In this document: in pieces, positions 44,684-54,147 of the stretch
Layout of the letters: the number at the start of each line of letters is the position of its first letter
Numbering within the stretch: the stretch's first letter is position 1
Source of the DNA: Clostridium akagii DSM 12554
GTDB taxonomy: Bacteria; Bacillota; Clostridia; Clostridiales; Clostridiaceae
Reading direction: 5' to 3'
DNA length: 64,000 bases
Assembly (NCBI RefSeq): GCF_000686725.1
Contig: NZ_JMLK01000008.1
Coordinates: 248,001-312,000 of the forward strand
The notes under the pieces: generated by a model
What the model was told of the DNA's origin: nothing
Database searches by the model: none
What the model saw: the letters and a program-made list of their open reading frames with translations, nothing else
Translations under genes and position numbers: made by a program

Positions 44684-46144
44684 TTATGCTGTGGTTTTAT
44701 CCATCCCTGCTATTTTAGGCATTATTATTGATAAAATTAGTGATAGGCTGGATATGACTATAAATATTATAAACACAACATGCAAAGAACTATTTATGGA
44801 AAGCTTTATCTGCTCACCGGTTAAAGCATTATTATATGCAGAAGACTTATATAAATTACTCGGGTCTACCCCTTTTATGCCTAACTGAGTAAAATATTTA
44901 ATTATATATAAGTTAAATATACTTCCAAATACACTTACACCTATTGTTTGCCCTAAGGTCCTAAGCAATGAATTGGTAGCAGTTGCAGCACCTCTTTTGT
45001 TATATTCCACGGACTCTTGGATAATTATAGTTAAGGTAGTAAAAGCTCCCCCAAATCCCAAACCTATTATGAAAACATATATTAATACTAATATTAATGG
45101 AGAATTTATGCCTAACGTAGGCAGTAATATTGTACTAATAAGTAAAACAGCATTAGATATCAGTATTACTGCTTTTCCTCCATACCTTATAGAGCACTTT
45201 CCTAAAACTACCGAAGCTATAAGCCAAGAAATTGACATTGGAAGCAGAGCTAATCCTGATATCTTAGCATTAAAGCCTAGTATATTTTGTATATATATTG
45301 GCATATAAACATTTGCACCTATCATTATTGCTGAGATCAGAAAACTTATTAAATTTACAATTGTGCTCCTCTTTGTAAATATGTCAAAAGGAATAATTGG
45401 CTCTTTTGCTTTTCTCTCTATTTTATAAAATGCCAATAGTAATATAATAGTTATCAGTACCGATATTACAATAAATATATTATGATTGAACTTTATATTT
45501 TCAGTTGATAGAAAAATATTCATAAATATAATCATTGCCATTGATAAAGTAATAACTCCTGCAAAATCTATGTTATGTTTTTTCTTCTCAAAGGTTTCTT
45601 TTAGATTTCTTTGAATAAGTATAACTGATAATATTCCAAAAGGAATATTTATAAAAAATATCCAATGCCAAGACAGCATATCAATTAAGGTTCCACCCAA
45701 GAATGGACCTACAAGACTTGCAATTCCCCATACCGCACCTAAACTTCCTTGAACCTTCGGTCTTTCCTCCAGAGTAAAGACATCTCCAACAATTGTATAT
45801 GTAACTGTAAATATTGCTCCAGCACCCAACCCCTGAATCGCACGGAATCCAATCAGCATATACATAGTCTGTGATAATCCACACAAAATACTTCCAATTA
45901 AAAATATTATTATTCCGATTGAAAGTATATTTTTTCTTCCATATAAATCTGACAACTTCCCATATATAGGTGTAGAAATTGCAGAAGTTAAGAAATATGC
46001 TGAAAAAACCAAACTAATAATTCCAAATCCCTGTAAATCCTTTACTATAGTTGGAACAGCTGTAGTTACAACCGTTCCCTCAACTGCTGCTAAAAACATT
46101 GCTACCATTAATGCTATTACTATATTTCTCTTTCTTGAATCCAT
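44684..46144 (-). CDS. DHA2-family drug:H+ antiporter (EmrB/QacA type, 14 TM)
   Basis: 486 residues with 14 hydrophobic segments. The N-terminal AVEGTVVTTAVPTIVKDL (motif D1), GKLSDLYGRKN (motif A) and GIASLVGPFLGG (motif C, antiporter signature) identify the DHA2 subfamily that expels cationic drugs, detergents or tetracycline-like compounds in exchange for protons. AGGA before the ATG supports the start. It is a single gene; a possible regulator gene upstream is only a remnant. Confidence 0.92.
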   Translation of the reverse strand: MDSRKRNIVIALMVAMFLAAVEGTVVTTAVPTIVKDLQGFGIISLVFSAYFLTSAISTPIYGKLSDLYGRKNILSIGIIIFLIGSILCGLSQTMYMLIGFRAIQGLGAGAIFTVTYTIVGDVFTLEERPKVQGSLGAVWGIASLVGPFLGGTLIDMLSWHWIFFINIPFGILSVILIQRNLKETFEKKKHNIDFAGVITLSMAMIIFMNIFLSTENIKFNHNIFIVISVLITIILLLAFYKIERKAKEPIIPFDIFTKRSTIVNLISFLISAIMIGANVYMPIYIQNILGFNAKISGLALLPMSISWLIASVVLGKCSIRYGGKAVILISNAVLLISTILLPTLGINSPLILVLIYVFIIGLGFGGAFTTLTIIIQESVEYNKRGAATATNSLLRTLGQTIGVSVFGSIFNLYIIKYFTQLGIKGVDPSNLYKSSAYNNALTGEQIKLSINSSLHVVFIIFIVISSLSLILSIIMPKIAGMDKTTA

Positions 46145-46487
46145 TCTTTAAATCACTTCCTTATCAAATTTTTTGGTTACATTCACTAATCAGATTTTAT
46201 ATATATTAAGCTATTTATAGACATAATAATAAACTCAACTTTCTACTCATTAATTAATGTTCAAGAGTTGAGGTCTTAAATAATCGAGAAAATAACTTGC
46301 TTCTTTGTATTATTAGTAGGGTCTCAATCATCTTTTCGATCACTATATCAGCTATAGTTTTATACATGGTTCATATCCAGTAAACTCAGGTTTTATTTCC
46401 ATAAGATCATTTATCAGTTCTTACCTTAGTTGATCGTTTGTGAAACCATCATAGTAAATAAAAACAGAGAATTGTTTTTTATTTATT
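46145..46487 (-). other. 343-bp gap, possible remnants
   Basis: Contains the promoter region of the drug exporter. On the minus strand about 46280-46440 short frames interrupted by stops (one reading ELINDLMEIKPEFTGYEP, another IADIVIEKMIETLLIIQRS) could be remnants of a decayed gene. No assignment possible. Confidence 0.35.
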
Positions 46488-47228
46488 TTAAACTTCTCTC
46501 TTAAAATATCGTACTAATTGAACACCTTCTGGCTTGATTTCAAAATTAGCCTGCCACGTCTCAACACCTAATACAATACTTCTATCTACTGCTACTTTTA
46601 CTTGTTCATAGTTCGTACTTTTCTCAATTATCTCAAAACCAGGATTATCATAAATAAAACATGTTAAAAGAATAGCTCTTTGATGACTTTGAAGACTCTT
46701 TCCTAATTCTGTTATATGTTTTACAAACCTATCAGTAGAGCTAAATGGAGTAACTTTTTTCGTTTTTATATACTCTGGATATTCAACCTGCAAATGTTGA
46801 AGTGGTGTTTTTACTTCAACATAGGTGTTTCCTACAAGAAAATCAAGTTTAGATATACCAAGGACTTGTTCTCTTAAAACCTCATTTTCTGTCCCAACCA
46901 TCTCTATAAATCCTCCATTTACAAGATAATGCTCTACATAACGATTTGCTGCATTTTGATTAATACCAATCCATGACTTATTACAGTCTTCTAGGCGATT
47001 CAAAGATACTGCTTCTACTGTATATGGAGTTTTTCGTTTAAGATCACTGCTTTTTGAAAGCAAACAAGGCAGACCACTAACATCTAGATTACCTATTCTT
47101 CCTGTTGTTGGACAATGACAATTAGTAATTTCGCCATTAATCTCACAAATTATAATAAACTGACCTTTTCTTTTTACAATTACACCTTCCACTAGCGGTT
47201 CATTAAACTTAAAATCATATTCCTTCAT
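46488..47228 (-). CDS. sfsA: SfsA-family DNA/RNA nuclease
   Basis: 246 residues of the sugar-fermentation-stimulation protein family, with NCHCPTTGRIGNLD near residue 36 (usual NpGrl/HlpntGrm block), VEVKTPL and the PD-(D/E)xK-like core. Classically described as a regulator of maltose genes; the fold is that of a nuclease. The central part is more divergent than typical SfsA, with Thr-Pro-Leu replacing the usual TL after VEVK. GGGAAG ribosome site. Neighbours are an MBL pseudogene and the drug exporter, no clear operon. Confidence 0.82.
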   Translation of the reverse strand: MKEYDFKFNEPLVEGVIVKRKGQFIIICEINGEITNCHCPTTGRIGNLDVSGLPCLLSKSSDLKRKTPYTVEAVSLNRLEDCNKSWIGINQNAANRYVEHYLVNGGFIEMVGTENEVLREQVLGISKLDFLVGNTYVEVKTPLQHLQVEYPEYIKTKKVTPFSSTDRFVKHITELGKSLQSHQRAILLTCFIYDNPGFEIIEKSTNYEQVKVAVDRSIVLGVETWQANFEIKPEGVQLVRYFKREV

Positions 47229-47291
47229 AATCTTCCCTTTCTATATTCCTATACTAAAATTCTTATTTAAGCAAGCTCATTTAGCTACATA

Positions 47292-47607
47292 TTATTTGCA
47301 GTTTACGCAAAATCCGTGTCCTACATCTATAAACTCTGGTTCTATTTCTTGTAAACTATTTTTTAATTCTACGAGTTTATCTCCACTCGGAATTGATTGC
47401 ATATTTATTGCCTCTACTTCCTCTTTCCATGTACTATCAATTGTCTCACCAAGAGCATCACCAAATCTCAACATTAAATCACTACTGAAAAAAATTTTCC
47501 TAGTTTCTTCATAAAAAACAATACTATTCTGAAAATGTACCTCTGATAGATAGCGAAAAAATTTAAATGAAAAACCATTACCAATTTATACTTCTCCATG
47601 TTTTTTA
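47292..47607 (-). pseudogene. Truncated duplicate of the neighbouring MBL-fold gene
   Basis: The last 60 codons (LRFGDALGETIDSTWKEEVE to VGHGFCVNCK) are about 80% identical to the C-terminus of the protein at 47770. Extending upstream, similarity continues (FYEETRKIFFSSD; KKHGEV, stop, IGNGFSFKF) through an in-frame TAA to about 47607, then stops. So this is the 3' half of a tandem duplicate, inactivated by truncation and a nonsense codon. Confidence 0.88.
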
Positions 47608-47769
47608 AGTCAATAAAGGTTGTTATCCAAGAGAAATTAAAAGCTGATTCCTTTACAATTTGGGAATCAACTTCTAATTAATAATTACCTCCACTTTTCT
47701 AATGTTTTTTTATAGTAAAGTTCTAATTATTTAAAATATTCTGTTACTATCTTAGAAAGTGTTAATTTC

Positions 47770-48408
47770 CTATTTACAGTTTACACAAAATCCATGTCCT
47801 ACAGCTATAAACTCAGGTTCTATTTCTTGTAAAGTATTCTTTAATGCTGCTAGTTTATTTTCATTAGGAATTACTTCGATATTTATTGCTTCTACTTCCT
47901 CTTTCCAACTACTATCAATTGTCTCACCAAGAGCATCACCAAATCTCAACATTAAATCACTACTGAAAAATATTTTTCTACTCTCTTCATAAAATACAAG
48001 ACCATTTTGAAGATGTACTTCTGATGGATAGTCAATAAATTTAAATAAAAAATCATTACCAGTTAATACGTCTCCATGTTTTTTAACTTGAATTTCTCCT
48101 GTATAGCCATATCCTGGTAATTCACGAGCGCTAAGTTCTGAACATACTGTAATTACATTTGGATATTCCTTTTGGAATACTGATAATCCGCCACATTCAT
48201 CAGACTCTATGTGTGGGAAAAGAATATATTTTAGCTCTTTTCCATTCAATAATTCTTTAATTTCAGGTAATATTAATTCTGCTTGTTGCATAGTACCTGT
48301 GGATATTAGCACCGGTTCCTCTGATAAAAGTAAATATTGATGAAGTGTAAAATGTATAGGTGGAATATACATAGAAAATTGATATAAATCCTTAATTATT
48401 TCTGTCAT
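47770..48408 (-). CDS. MBL-fold protein of the flavodiiron/ODP type, no flavodoxin domain
   Basis: 212 residues. The metal region reads FPHIESDECGG, corresponding to HxExD of diiron MBL proteins, with VHLQNGL and GHGFCVNCK supplying later positions; this pattern is of the oxygen-binding/flavodiiron type and not the hydrolase HxHxDH. The flavodoxin domain of FprA is absent. Stand-alone proteins of this kind may sense or reduce oxygen or NO in anaerobes. Divergently transcribed from a WYL-domain regulator across a symmetrical operator, so probably regulated by it. Confidence 0.8.
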   Translation of the reverse strand: MTEIIKDLYQFSMYIPPIHFTLHQYLLLSEEPVLISTGTMQQAELILPEIKELLNGKELKYILFPHIESDECGGLSVFQKEYPNVITVCSELSARELPGYGYTGEIQVKKHGDVLTGNDFLFKFIDYPSEVHLQNGLVFYEESRKIFFSSDLMLRFGDALGETIDSSWKEEVEAINIEVIPNENKLAALKNTLQEIEPEFIAVGHGFCVNCK

Positions 48409-48443
48409 TTTTAATTTCCCCTTTCTCTTTGTAAATTTATTAT

Positions 48444-48483
48444 ATCATATTATCTTGACACCATTATGTCATGATTATATGAT
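48444..48483. promoter_or_regulatory. 40-bp two-part dyad between MBL and WYL genes
   Basis: ATCATAT-5-TGACA-6-TGTCA-5-ATATGAT is exactly symmetric in sequence and spacing (48444-48450, 48456-48460, 48467-48471, 48477-48483). It lies 31 bp before the WYL gene and 36 bp before the MBL gene, ideal for a dimeric regulator controlling both. Confidence 0.68.
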
Positions 48484-48513
48484 GTAATAAAAGAAATTTA
48501 GAGGTGAGTAATT

Positions 48514-49452
48514 TTGAAAATAGAAAGATTAGTATCAATTATTATGATATTGCTTCAGAGAAAAAAAATTAGAGCACCTGAACTTGCAAAAATGTTTGAA
48601 GTAAATCTTAGAACAATTTATAGAGATATAGAAACGATAAATCAAGCTGGTATTCCTATAATTACTTTTCGTGGTCCAAATGGTGGCATTGGTATAATGG
48701 AAGAATATAAAATAGAGAAAAAACTTTTTACTCTTTCAGACATCACTGAGTTATTAATTGGTCTTAAAAGTATTCATTCAACTATGTCTAGTCAGGAGCT
48801 TCTTAATACCATTGCAAAAATTAAGGGATTGGTTTCTAAAGATGAAATTCAACAAGTTGAGGAAAAAACAAATCAAATTAAATTTGATCATACACCTTGG
48901 TTTGCCAATGAAAGAATAAAGTTAAGCCTTGAAAAAATCAAAACTGCCATTAATGAAAATAAATTTATTTCTTTTAAATATTTTGATCGTTTAGGACAAA
49001 AAAGCAAAAGGAAAATCGAATCTTATAGATTGGTATTAAAAAATTCGAGCTGGTATATACAAGGATACTGCACAATGAGAGAAGATTTTCGAATCTTTGA
49101 AGTTTCTAATATGTCTTCACTTGAAGTTCTTGAAGAAACATTTATGACTAGAGATTTTGATTACGATTCCCAGGATATTTATTTTAGAACTGATAGAGAA
49201 ACTATTACCCTTAAACTTCTTATTCACGAATCACTTTTAGATATTATGGTTGAATTCTGTGGTAAAAATAATGTTACACTTTATAAAGATAATAAATATA
49301 TAGCTTATCTCCCTTTTGTTGAAGATGATTATTTTTATAATATGATTCTTCGCTTTGGTGATAAATGTGAATGTTTAGAACCAGAACATGTTAGGATTGA
49401 GATTATAAGAAAAATAGAAAAATTATTGAGTATATACAAAAAAACCACCTAA
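48514..49452 (+). CDS. HTH-WYL transcriptional regulator (YafY type)
   Basis: 312 residues: an HTH_11 winged helix (residues 1-60, RAPELAKMFEVNLRTIYRDIETINQAG), a helical linker, a WYL domain (about 140-225; ISFKYFDRLGQKSKRKIESYRLVLKNSSWYIQGYC in which the W-Y-I replaces WYL) and a C-terminal WCX domain. WYL domains bind ligands, in some cases nucleic acid or nucleotides. Start is TTG behind GAGGTGAG. Likely controls itself and the divergent MBL gene. Confidence 0.9.
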   Translation: MKIERLVSIIMILLQRKKIRAPELAKMFEVNLRTIYRDIETINQAGIPIITFRGPNGGIGIMEEYKIEKKLFTLSDITELLIGLKSIHSTMSSQELLNTIAKIKGLVSKDEIQQVEEKTNQIKFDHTPWFANERIKLSLEKIKTAINENKFISFKYFDRLGQKSKRKIESYRLVLKNSSWYIQGYCTMREDFRIFEVSNMSSLEVLEETFMTRDFDYDSQDIYFRTDRETITLKLLIHESLLDIMVEFCGKNNVTLYKDNKYIAYLPFVEDDYFYNMILRFGDKCECLEPEHVRIEIIRKIEKLLSIYKKTT

Positions 49453-49480
49453 ATAAAACTCTGTATTTAGGTAGTTTAAC
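49444..49480 (+). terminator. Terminator of the WYL gene
   Basis: ACCACCTAAATA (49444-49455) with TATTTAGGTAGT (49464-49475), one mismatch, overlapping the stop codon; followed by TTTAAC. Confidence 0.7.
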
Positions 49481-49568
49481 TAGATAAATACATTCCGCAA
49501 TGATTAAAATAGCTTGTTATATTTTAGTAAACAATATTAAATATAATAGAGGGTCAGCTGTACCCCCC

Positions 49569-49656
49569 AAGGCAAAAACCTTTAGAGTATAAAAAATTAA
49601 GAACTTCATGATTTTTAAATCCTTAGCGTATAATTTCCGTATTTTGCTGCCGGTAC
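49569..49656. repeat. 88-bp direct repeat, left copy flanking the pectin cluster
   Basis: From AAGGCAAAAACC to CGGTAC. It matches 56725-56812 at 85 of 88 positions in the same orientation (counted by eye). The two copies bracket all four pectin-cluster genes. Confidence 0.85.
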
Positions 49657-49918
49657 CCCTTAAATATAAACATAAGATTTATTTTGACCAATTATCAAAG
49701 TAACCAAAACTGATTTTAGGTTATAATCGCCCTTGTCCGGTGATTGAGTTTTTTTTAACCATGATAAAATGCTTCAAAATTAGGAAAATCGAACTTCAAT
49801 TTTCTTTAAATTACTTTGATTTTCTATGAAATACCATTAATTGGATTAGCATGGCTTTTATCGGTTTGATTGGCTACACACCATGTATGTAGGCTCAACC
49901 CATTTAAATTTAAATAGA
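49657..49918. other. Gap with possible decayed coding sequence
   Basis: No intact gene. On the minus strand short interrupted frames (VKKNSITGQG, ISFGYFDNW) may be remnants, possibly of a transposase, but the evidence is thin. Confidence 0.3.
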
Positions 49919-49953
49919 AAAAATCACTATTTACGCTTTAAATAGTGATTTTT
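49919..49953 (-). terminator. Terminator after the PL9 gene
   Basis: AAAAATCACTATTTA (49919-49933) pairs perfectly with 49939-49953; A/T runs on both sides. Ends the leftward pectin cluster. Confidence 0.88.
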
Positions 49954-49981
49954 ATTGTATTAAGCTAGATGCATATTTTAA

Positions 49982-51112
49982 TTATTCATTAATACCAGGT
50001 AATGGAGTATTAGGAGCTGTTGCAGTTACATTACCTCCTATAACTTTTGCACCAGAATATATGTCACATTTTCCTTCTGTTGTACAATTTTTAAAAGTAA
50101 ATACATGTCCATTACCCGGGTTGTAAGGGAAATTAAAGTTACTTTTAGTAGTTTTTTGATTAGCATTAAGTATGTTATCTGCACCATTTCTATCAGCATC
50201 ACAACTAGTAAGAGATAATGATGCTGCACTATTATTTTGAGAAAATCCAGCTGCTTTATTGTCATATGACTTACATCCGGTTACCACATGATTACCTAAT
50301 GATCTGTGCGTACCTTTGGGAGGTTTTTGATTACCACCAAGTTTAATGCCGTCACCATTCATCCCTGCGTTATTGAGAGAACTTTGTGGATCACCATGAT
50401 AGTATCCATTTTTAGTAGCAGTACAATTAGTTATTGTAACTACTTCATCTGTTCCAAGTAAATCCCAACCATCATCTGAATTGTTATAAGAGTTACAACT
50501 TATAAATTTGTTTCCTGCCCCAGCAGCAAGTTTACATGCAAAACCATCTGCATTTGAACCCTTTGTGCCTATATCATAGTTGTTAAAAGAATCAGAACCT
50601 TGTACTAAATTGTCGTGGGCACCAGCTGTAATTTGTAAACCTGCATCATTATTGTTATCTGTTATACAATTTGTAATTGTATTGTTATTAGATGCAGCCC
50701 CTTTCATTAATATACCATTATCACCAGCACTATATACTTCTATATTGTCTATTTCCCAATATGAATTTGTGATGTTAATTCCATAAGAACTATCTCCATC
50801 TTTCTCACCAGTAAAATCAAGTTTAACTTTTGCCGTACCTGATGATTTTAATTTTATAGTGTTTCCTTTAGCTCCATCTTTATTTAATACAATAGGTGAT
50901 GTTAATTTGTAGGATGGACTAGTAAGCACAATGGTATCCCCAGGCACAGCTTTATTTATTGCTGCCTGAATAGCTGCTGAATCATTGTCAGTGCCTGTGC
51001 TTGCTACCTGGATAGGTGGTGATGCTGCATATACATTACTTGTTAATTGTGGCAGCGCAAATAGGGAAAGAGACATTACCACAGAAGTTATTAAACATAC
51101 TTTTCTTTTCAT
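49982..51112 (-). CDS. Secreted pectate lyase, family PL9
   Basis: 376 residues with a Sec signal (cut after VYA, about residue 29) and a right-handed parallel beta-helix. The PL9 hallmark NADGFACKLAAGAGN (187-201), with catalytic base K194, and NSDDGWDLLG (211-220) are intact. It cleaves polygalacturonate by beta-elimination with Ca2+. The chain ends in a short Pro/Thr tail with no carbohydrate-binding module. Last gene of the leftward cluster PL4, C1A protease, PL9; each has its own ribosome site and 60-160 bp spacing, so co-transcription is possible but unproven. Confidence 0.92.
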   Translation of the reverse strand: MKRKVCLITSVVMSLSLFALPQLTSNVYAASPPIQVASTGTDNDSAAIQAAINKAVPGDTIVLTSPSYKLTSPIVLNKDGAKGNTIKLKSSGTAKVKLDFTGEKDGDSSYGINITNSYWEIDNIEVYSAGDNGILMKGAASNNNTITNCITDNNNDAGLQITAGAHDNLVQGSDSFNNYDIGTKGSNADGFACKLAAGAGNKFISCNSYNNSDDGWDLLGTDEVVTITNCTATKNGYYHGDPQSSLNNAGMNGDGIKLGGNQKPPKGTHRSLGNHVVTGCKSYDNKAAGFSQNNSAASLSLTSCDADRNGADNILNANQKTTKSNFNFPYNPGNGHVFTFKNCTTEGKCDIYSGAKVIGGNVTATAPNTPLPGINE

Positions 51113-51171
51113 TAATAAAAACTCCTTTTCTCGAAAATATTTTGCATTAACTTTTTTTATTTGAATTTTAC

Positions 51172-52020
51172 TTAATCTACAGTATAATATGCTTCCATGT
51201 TTTGACTTTTAATTAAATTGTAACTTATCCAGCCGTATCCGTTGATTCCCCAGCCTGTACCCCAAGAGTTTATTATTTTTACTGCTTGCTTTTGGTCATC
51301 ATAACCAACTACACATAGACCGTGACCGCCTCTGCTTTTACCACTTGCATTATCATAAATTGGGTTACTAGGGGACAAATTATCAAAGTCTGGATATACA
51401 TTTATTCCAATAACTACTGGATATCCATCCGCAAGAAGTTGTTTTATTTGAGTATAGTTTCCATTTTGAAGTTGTGTCCAACTTGTAGATTTATAATTAG
51501 CCGCATCAGCAATTTGTACGCTTGTAGGTTTAGTTGTATAAGCATACTCATTACCATTGTATGGCATGTCACTTAAAGTTGCACATCCTTGGTTGTCCAA
51601 GAGATTAAAGGCATCACTAAAAGAACATCCGCCTCCATCTGCAGAATTATCTGCATGAATCTGGCTATACATATATGATTGACTGAAAATATGATTATTA
51701 GTAGCTACTCCCCACCAATTATTTTTAGCATTTTCTTCATATGACTTGGCGTAAGTTGTTGCAAAAGCAACACAACTTCCTAAGCTTCCTTGATTTTGAA
51801 CAGAAGGCAAAAAGCTTGATAGGTCAACTGAAGCAGGTAACTGAATGGCACTTTGTCCAAAAGAGGTTGGTAGTTTTTTTACATTGCTAATTTTTTCATG
51901 GAGTGTTTTCAATCCTAGTGGATGTAAAACTCCAGCATGAGCAATTTGCCCTGGAATAATGACACCGGTCAAAAGCAATAAGGATAATAGTAGTTTTGAA
52001 AATGATTTTTTTAATTTCAT
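51172..52020 (-). CDS. Secreted papain-like (C1A) cysteine protease
   Basis: 282 residues: signal peptide (cut after AHA, about 29), a very short propeptide, then a C1A domain with Gln77, Cys83 (QNQGSLGSCVAFA), His233 (GGHGLCVVGYDD) and Asn251 (IINSWGTGWGINGYG). All catalytic residues are present. Bacterial C1A enzymes are uncommon in the middle of pectinase clusters; it may degrade plant cell-wall glycoproteins such as extensins, or mature its exported neighbours. That role is inference. GGGG ribosome site. Confidence 0.92.
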   Translation of the reverse strand: MKLKKSFSKLLLSLLLLTGVIIPGQIAHAGVLHPLGLKTLHEKISNVKKLPTSFGQSAIQLPASVDLSSFLPSVQNQGSLGSCVAFATTYAKSYEENAKNNWWGVATNNHIFSQSYMYSQIHADNSADGGGCSFSDAFNLLDNQGCATLSDMPYNGNEYAYTTKPTSVQIADAANYKSTSWTQLQNGNYTQIKQLLADGYPVVIGINVYPDFDNLSPSNPIYDNASGKSRGGHGLCVVGYDDQKQAVKIINSWGTGWGINGYGWISYNLIKSQNMEAYYTVD

Positions 52021-52177
52021 TTATAGATTCCCCCATACATTTATTAATAATAATTGTAATTTTGTATTGCAATACTAAATTGTACTAAATTATACCATGA
52101 ATTCTATATTTACGCAACTATTTTTAAAAAAATAAGTTACATTTTGTGATGAATTATTTTTTCTTTTATGTGTCTTA

Positions 52178-53896
52178 TTATTCTATTTCTAATTTCAAAG
52201 TATCATACATAATTCCACCATCAGTACCAATTTTCTGCATTTGCAGAGTTATTGTATTTTTACCATCCTGTAGTGAACTTGCAGGAAATGTAATATCACA
52301 AAGTCGATATCTCCCACTTTGATTTGCACTTCTATATGTTGTTTGATCATTTTCAGTTGAATAGTCTAATGTGCTAACTTTCTTTCCATTTACAAGTACA
52401 TTTAATACAGGATTTCTTGAAACACTTGCTACTGCAACTGTAAGATGTGCATTTGAAGTATAAGTTTTGATCATTGTAAAATTCACATTCCAATTTCCAG
52501 GTTTTGTTTGTGCATAGTACCAATCATTAGCTGGTGTACTTTGTCCTATAGTATATGTCAAATTTGCTGGAACCTGTGCTGGAAGACCATATTGCCTTGG
52601 TAAATTCCCCAATTTAAATTCTGATGCTAGTCTATCTGCTGTTCCAATTTGCCATATAAAATTTGAATATTGAGTGGCATTCCAATTTAAATTTCCTAAG
52701 TTTAAAGTTAAACCACTTACATTAATATTATCCTTTTCAAATTGATCCGTTATAGTACCATTTGTTGAATAAGCATAAATCGAATAAGATCCTGGGCGCA
52801 CATTTTTTATGTTAAAATTACCGTTATTATCTGTCTTTGAGTAAAAAATATAATCTGAACCTTGCGTGTAAAATTCTCCGCCTGGCTTAGCTAAAACCAC
52901 CATTGTGTTCGCAGCGGACCTTCCATTAGAAACATTTATCTTTCCACTAACACTAGTTCTCGAAATAGGATAATTAACATTATTTAGCCAACTGTATGTC
53001 CATGAATTTTCTTCCACCGATGCCTGGGAATTTGCATCAGCTATGTCACCATCATTTACATAAACAAGCCATGGTCCATATATTTTGCCACTTGGTATAG
53101 TTACACTTTGAGCACCAAAATGAGACCCTTTAAGCATGTTAAGCAAAACTCCATCTCCAGTACTACTTTCTAAATGAACCATTAATTCTTGACGCATTGG
53201 TCCTCCGCTATAATATTCCTTACTTACTGGAATAAGCCATATTCCATTTCCATTACCGTATAATCCATGCACATGGTCCCTATATTCATAGTCTGCCCAA
53301 TCATACTTTGTATAGATTTGACCATTTTGAAACTGCCAAGTTTCATCTTGTAATTTAGTTCCATTTTGAATGTCTGACAATGTTGGAAGAGCACCGGATT
53401 TAACTGAGTTATATCCATTTCTAAATATGCTCCCATCTACCCTGTAAACAGTACGAAATTCACCAACTGTTCCTAAATTTGATGCAACAAAATAAGAATA
53501 TATACCACTAACATTATTTCTTAATACGTAATGTAATTCTCCCCAATCACTGATATATGCTACATCAACCATTGTAGAATTATTAGTTACAATCTTAAAT
53601 GAGTTTGCAGTAAATCCAGTAACACCATTTACAGAAGCATAAAATCCTTTTGCTGTTCCTATAAGCTCCTTATTATTTTTCACCAGTGAATATACTGTAC
53701 CATCACTGTTAATTTTAATAGTAATATATTGATTGGACATAGTAGCTGTTCTTGCATTAACGTCTGATGTAAGTTGTACAACCCCCACACCTGCATTATT
53801 TCCTAGCAATGGTACAACATTTTTTTTGTGATAAGACCCTGTAATCATACATATTGCACAAATTGTAACAATAAGTATACCGCAAATTTTTTTCAT
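52178..53896 (-). CDS. Secreted rhamnogalacturonan lyase, family PL4
   Basis: 572 residues. An N-terminal signal/anchor segment (1-21), a beta-sandwich catalytic domain (about 35-330) with the PL4 pair K197 (IYTKYDWADYEYRDH) and His208/His210, a fibronectin-III-like middle (about 330-415, VSGKINVSNGRSAANTMVVL with DNNGNFNIKNVRPGSYSIYA) and a C-terminal jelly-roll binding domain (about 430-572). It cleaves the rhamnosyl-galacturonosyl backbone of rhamnogalacturonan I. The three-domain order is that of fungal and bacterial PL4. Upstream gene of the leftward run; GGGGGAG site before ATG. Confidence 0.9.
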   Translation of the reverse strand: MKKICGILIVTICAICMITGSYHKKNVVPLLGNNAGVGVVQLTSDVNARTATMSNQYITIKINSDGTVYSLVKNNKELIGTAKGFYASVNGVTGFTANSFKIVTNNSTMVDVAYISDWGELHYVLRNNVSGIYSYFVASNLGTVGEFRTVYRVDGSIFRNGYNSVKSGALPTLSDIQNGTKLQDETWQFQNGQIYTKYDWADYEYRDHVHGLYGNGNGIWLIPVSKEYYSGGPMRQELMVHLESSTGDGVLLNMLKGSHFGAQSVTIPSGKIYGPWLVYVNDGDIADANSQASVEENSWTYSWLNNVNYPISRTSVSGKINVSNGRSAANTMVVLAKPGGEFYTQGSDYIFYSKTDNNGNFNIKNVRPGSYSIYAYSTNGTITDQFEKDNINVSGLTLNLGNLNWNATQYSNFIWQIGTADRLASEFKLGNLPRQYGLPAQVPANLTYTIGQSTPANDWYYAQTKPGNWNVNFTMIKTYTSNAHLTVAVASVSRNPVLNVLVNGKKVSTLDYSTENDQTTYRSANQSGRYRLCDITFPASSLQDGKNTITLQMQKIGTDGGIMYDTLKLEIE

Positions 53897-54048
53897 GTTA
53901 CTCCCCCTCTAATTTTTAAATATCAGGTTGTTAAATCATAGTATTATTAATTCAACAACCAAAATACATTTATCTTGTAATAAAAAGTCTATGTTATGGG
54001 CCATACACTAGAAGAAGTATAAAATAAAAGACCTGTTTAAACTAATAA

Positions 54049-54089
54049 TATATGGTGATACAAGGTATAGTTACTTGTATCACCATATA
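54049..54089 (-). terminator. Strong hairpin after the GH28 gene
   Basis: Perfect 16-bp arms (54049-54064, 54074-54089; core ATGGTGATACAAG), 9-nt loop, between the GH28 stop and the PL4 promoter; indicates that GH28 is transcribed separately from PL4. Confidence 0.8.
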
Positions 54090-54147
54090 AATTAGAAAAA
54101 TGAAAAGTAAGCAATTATAATTATAGAGTTTTATATAGCAGAAATTA

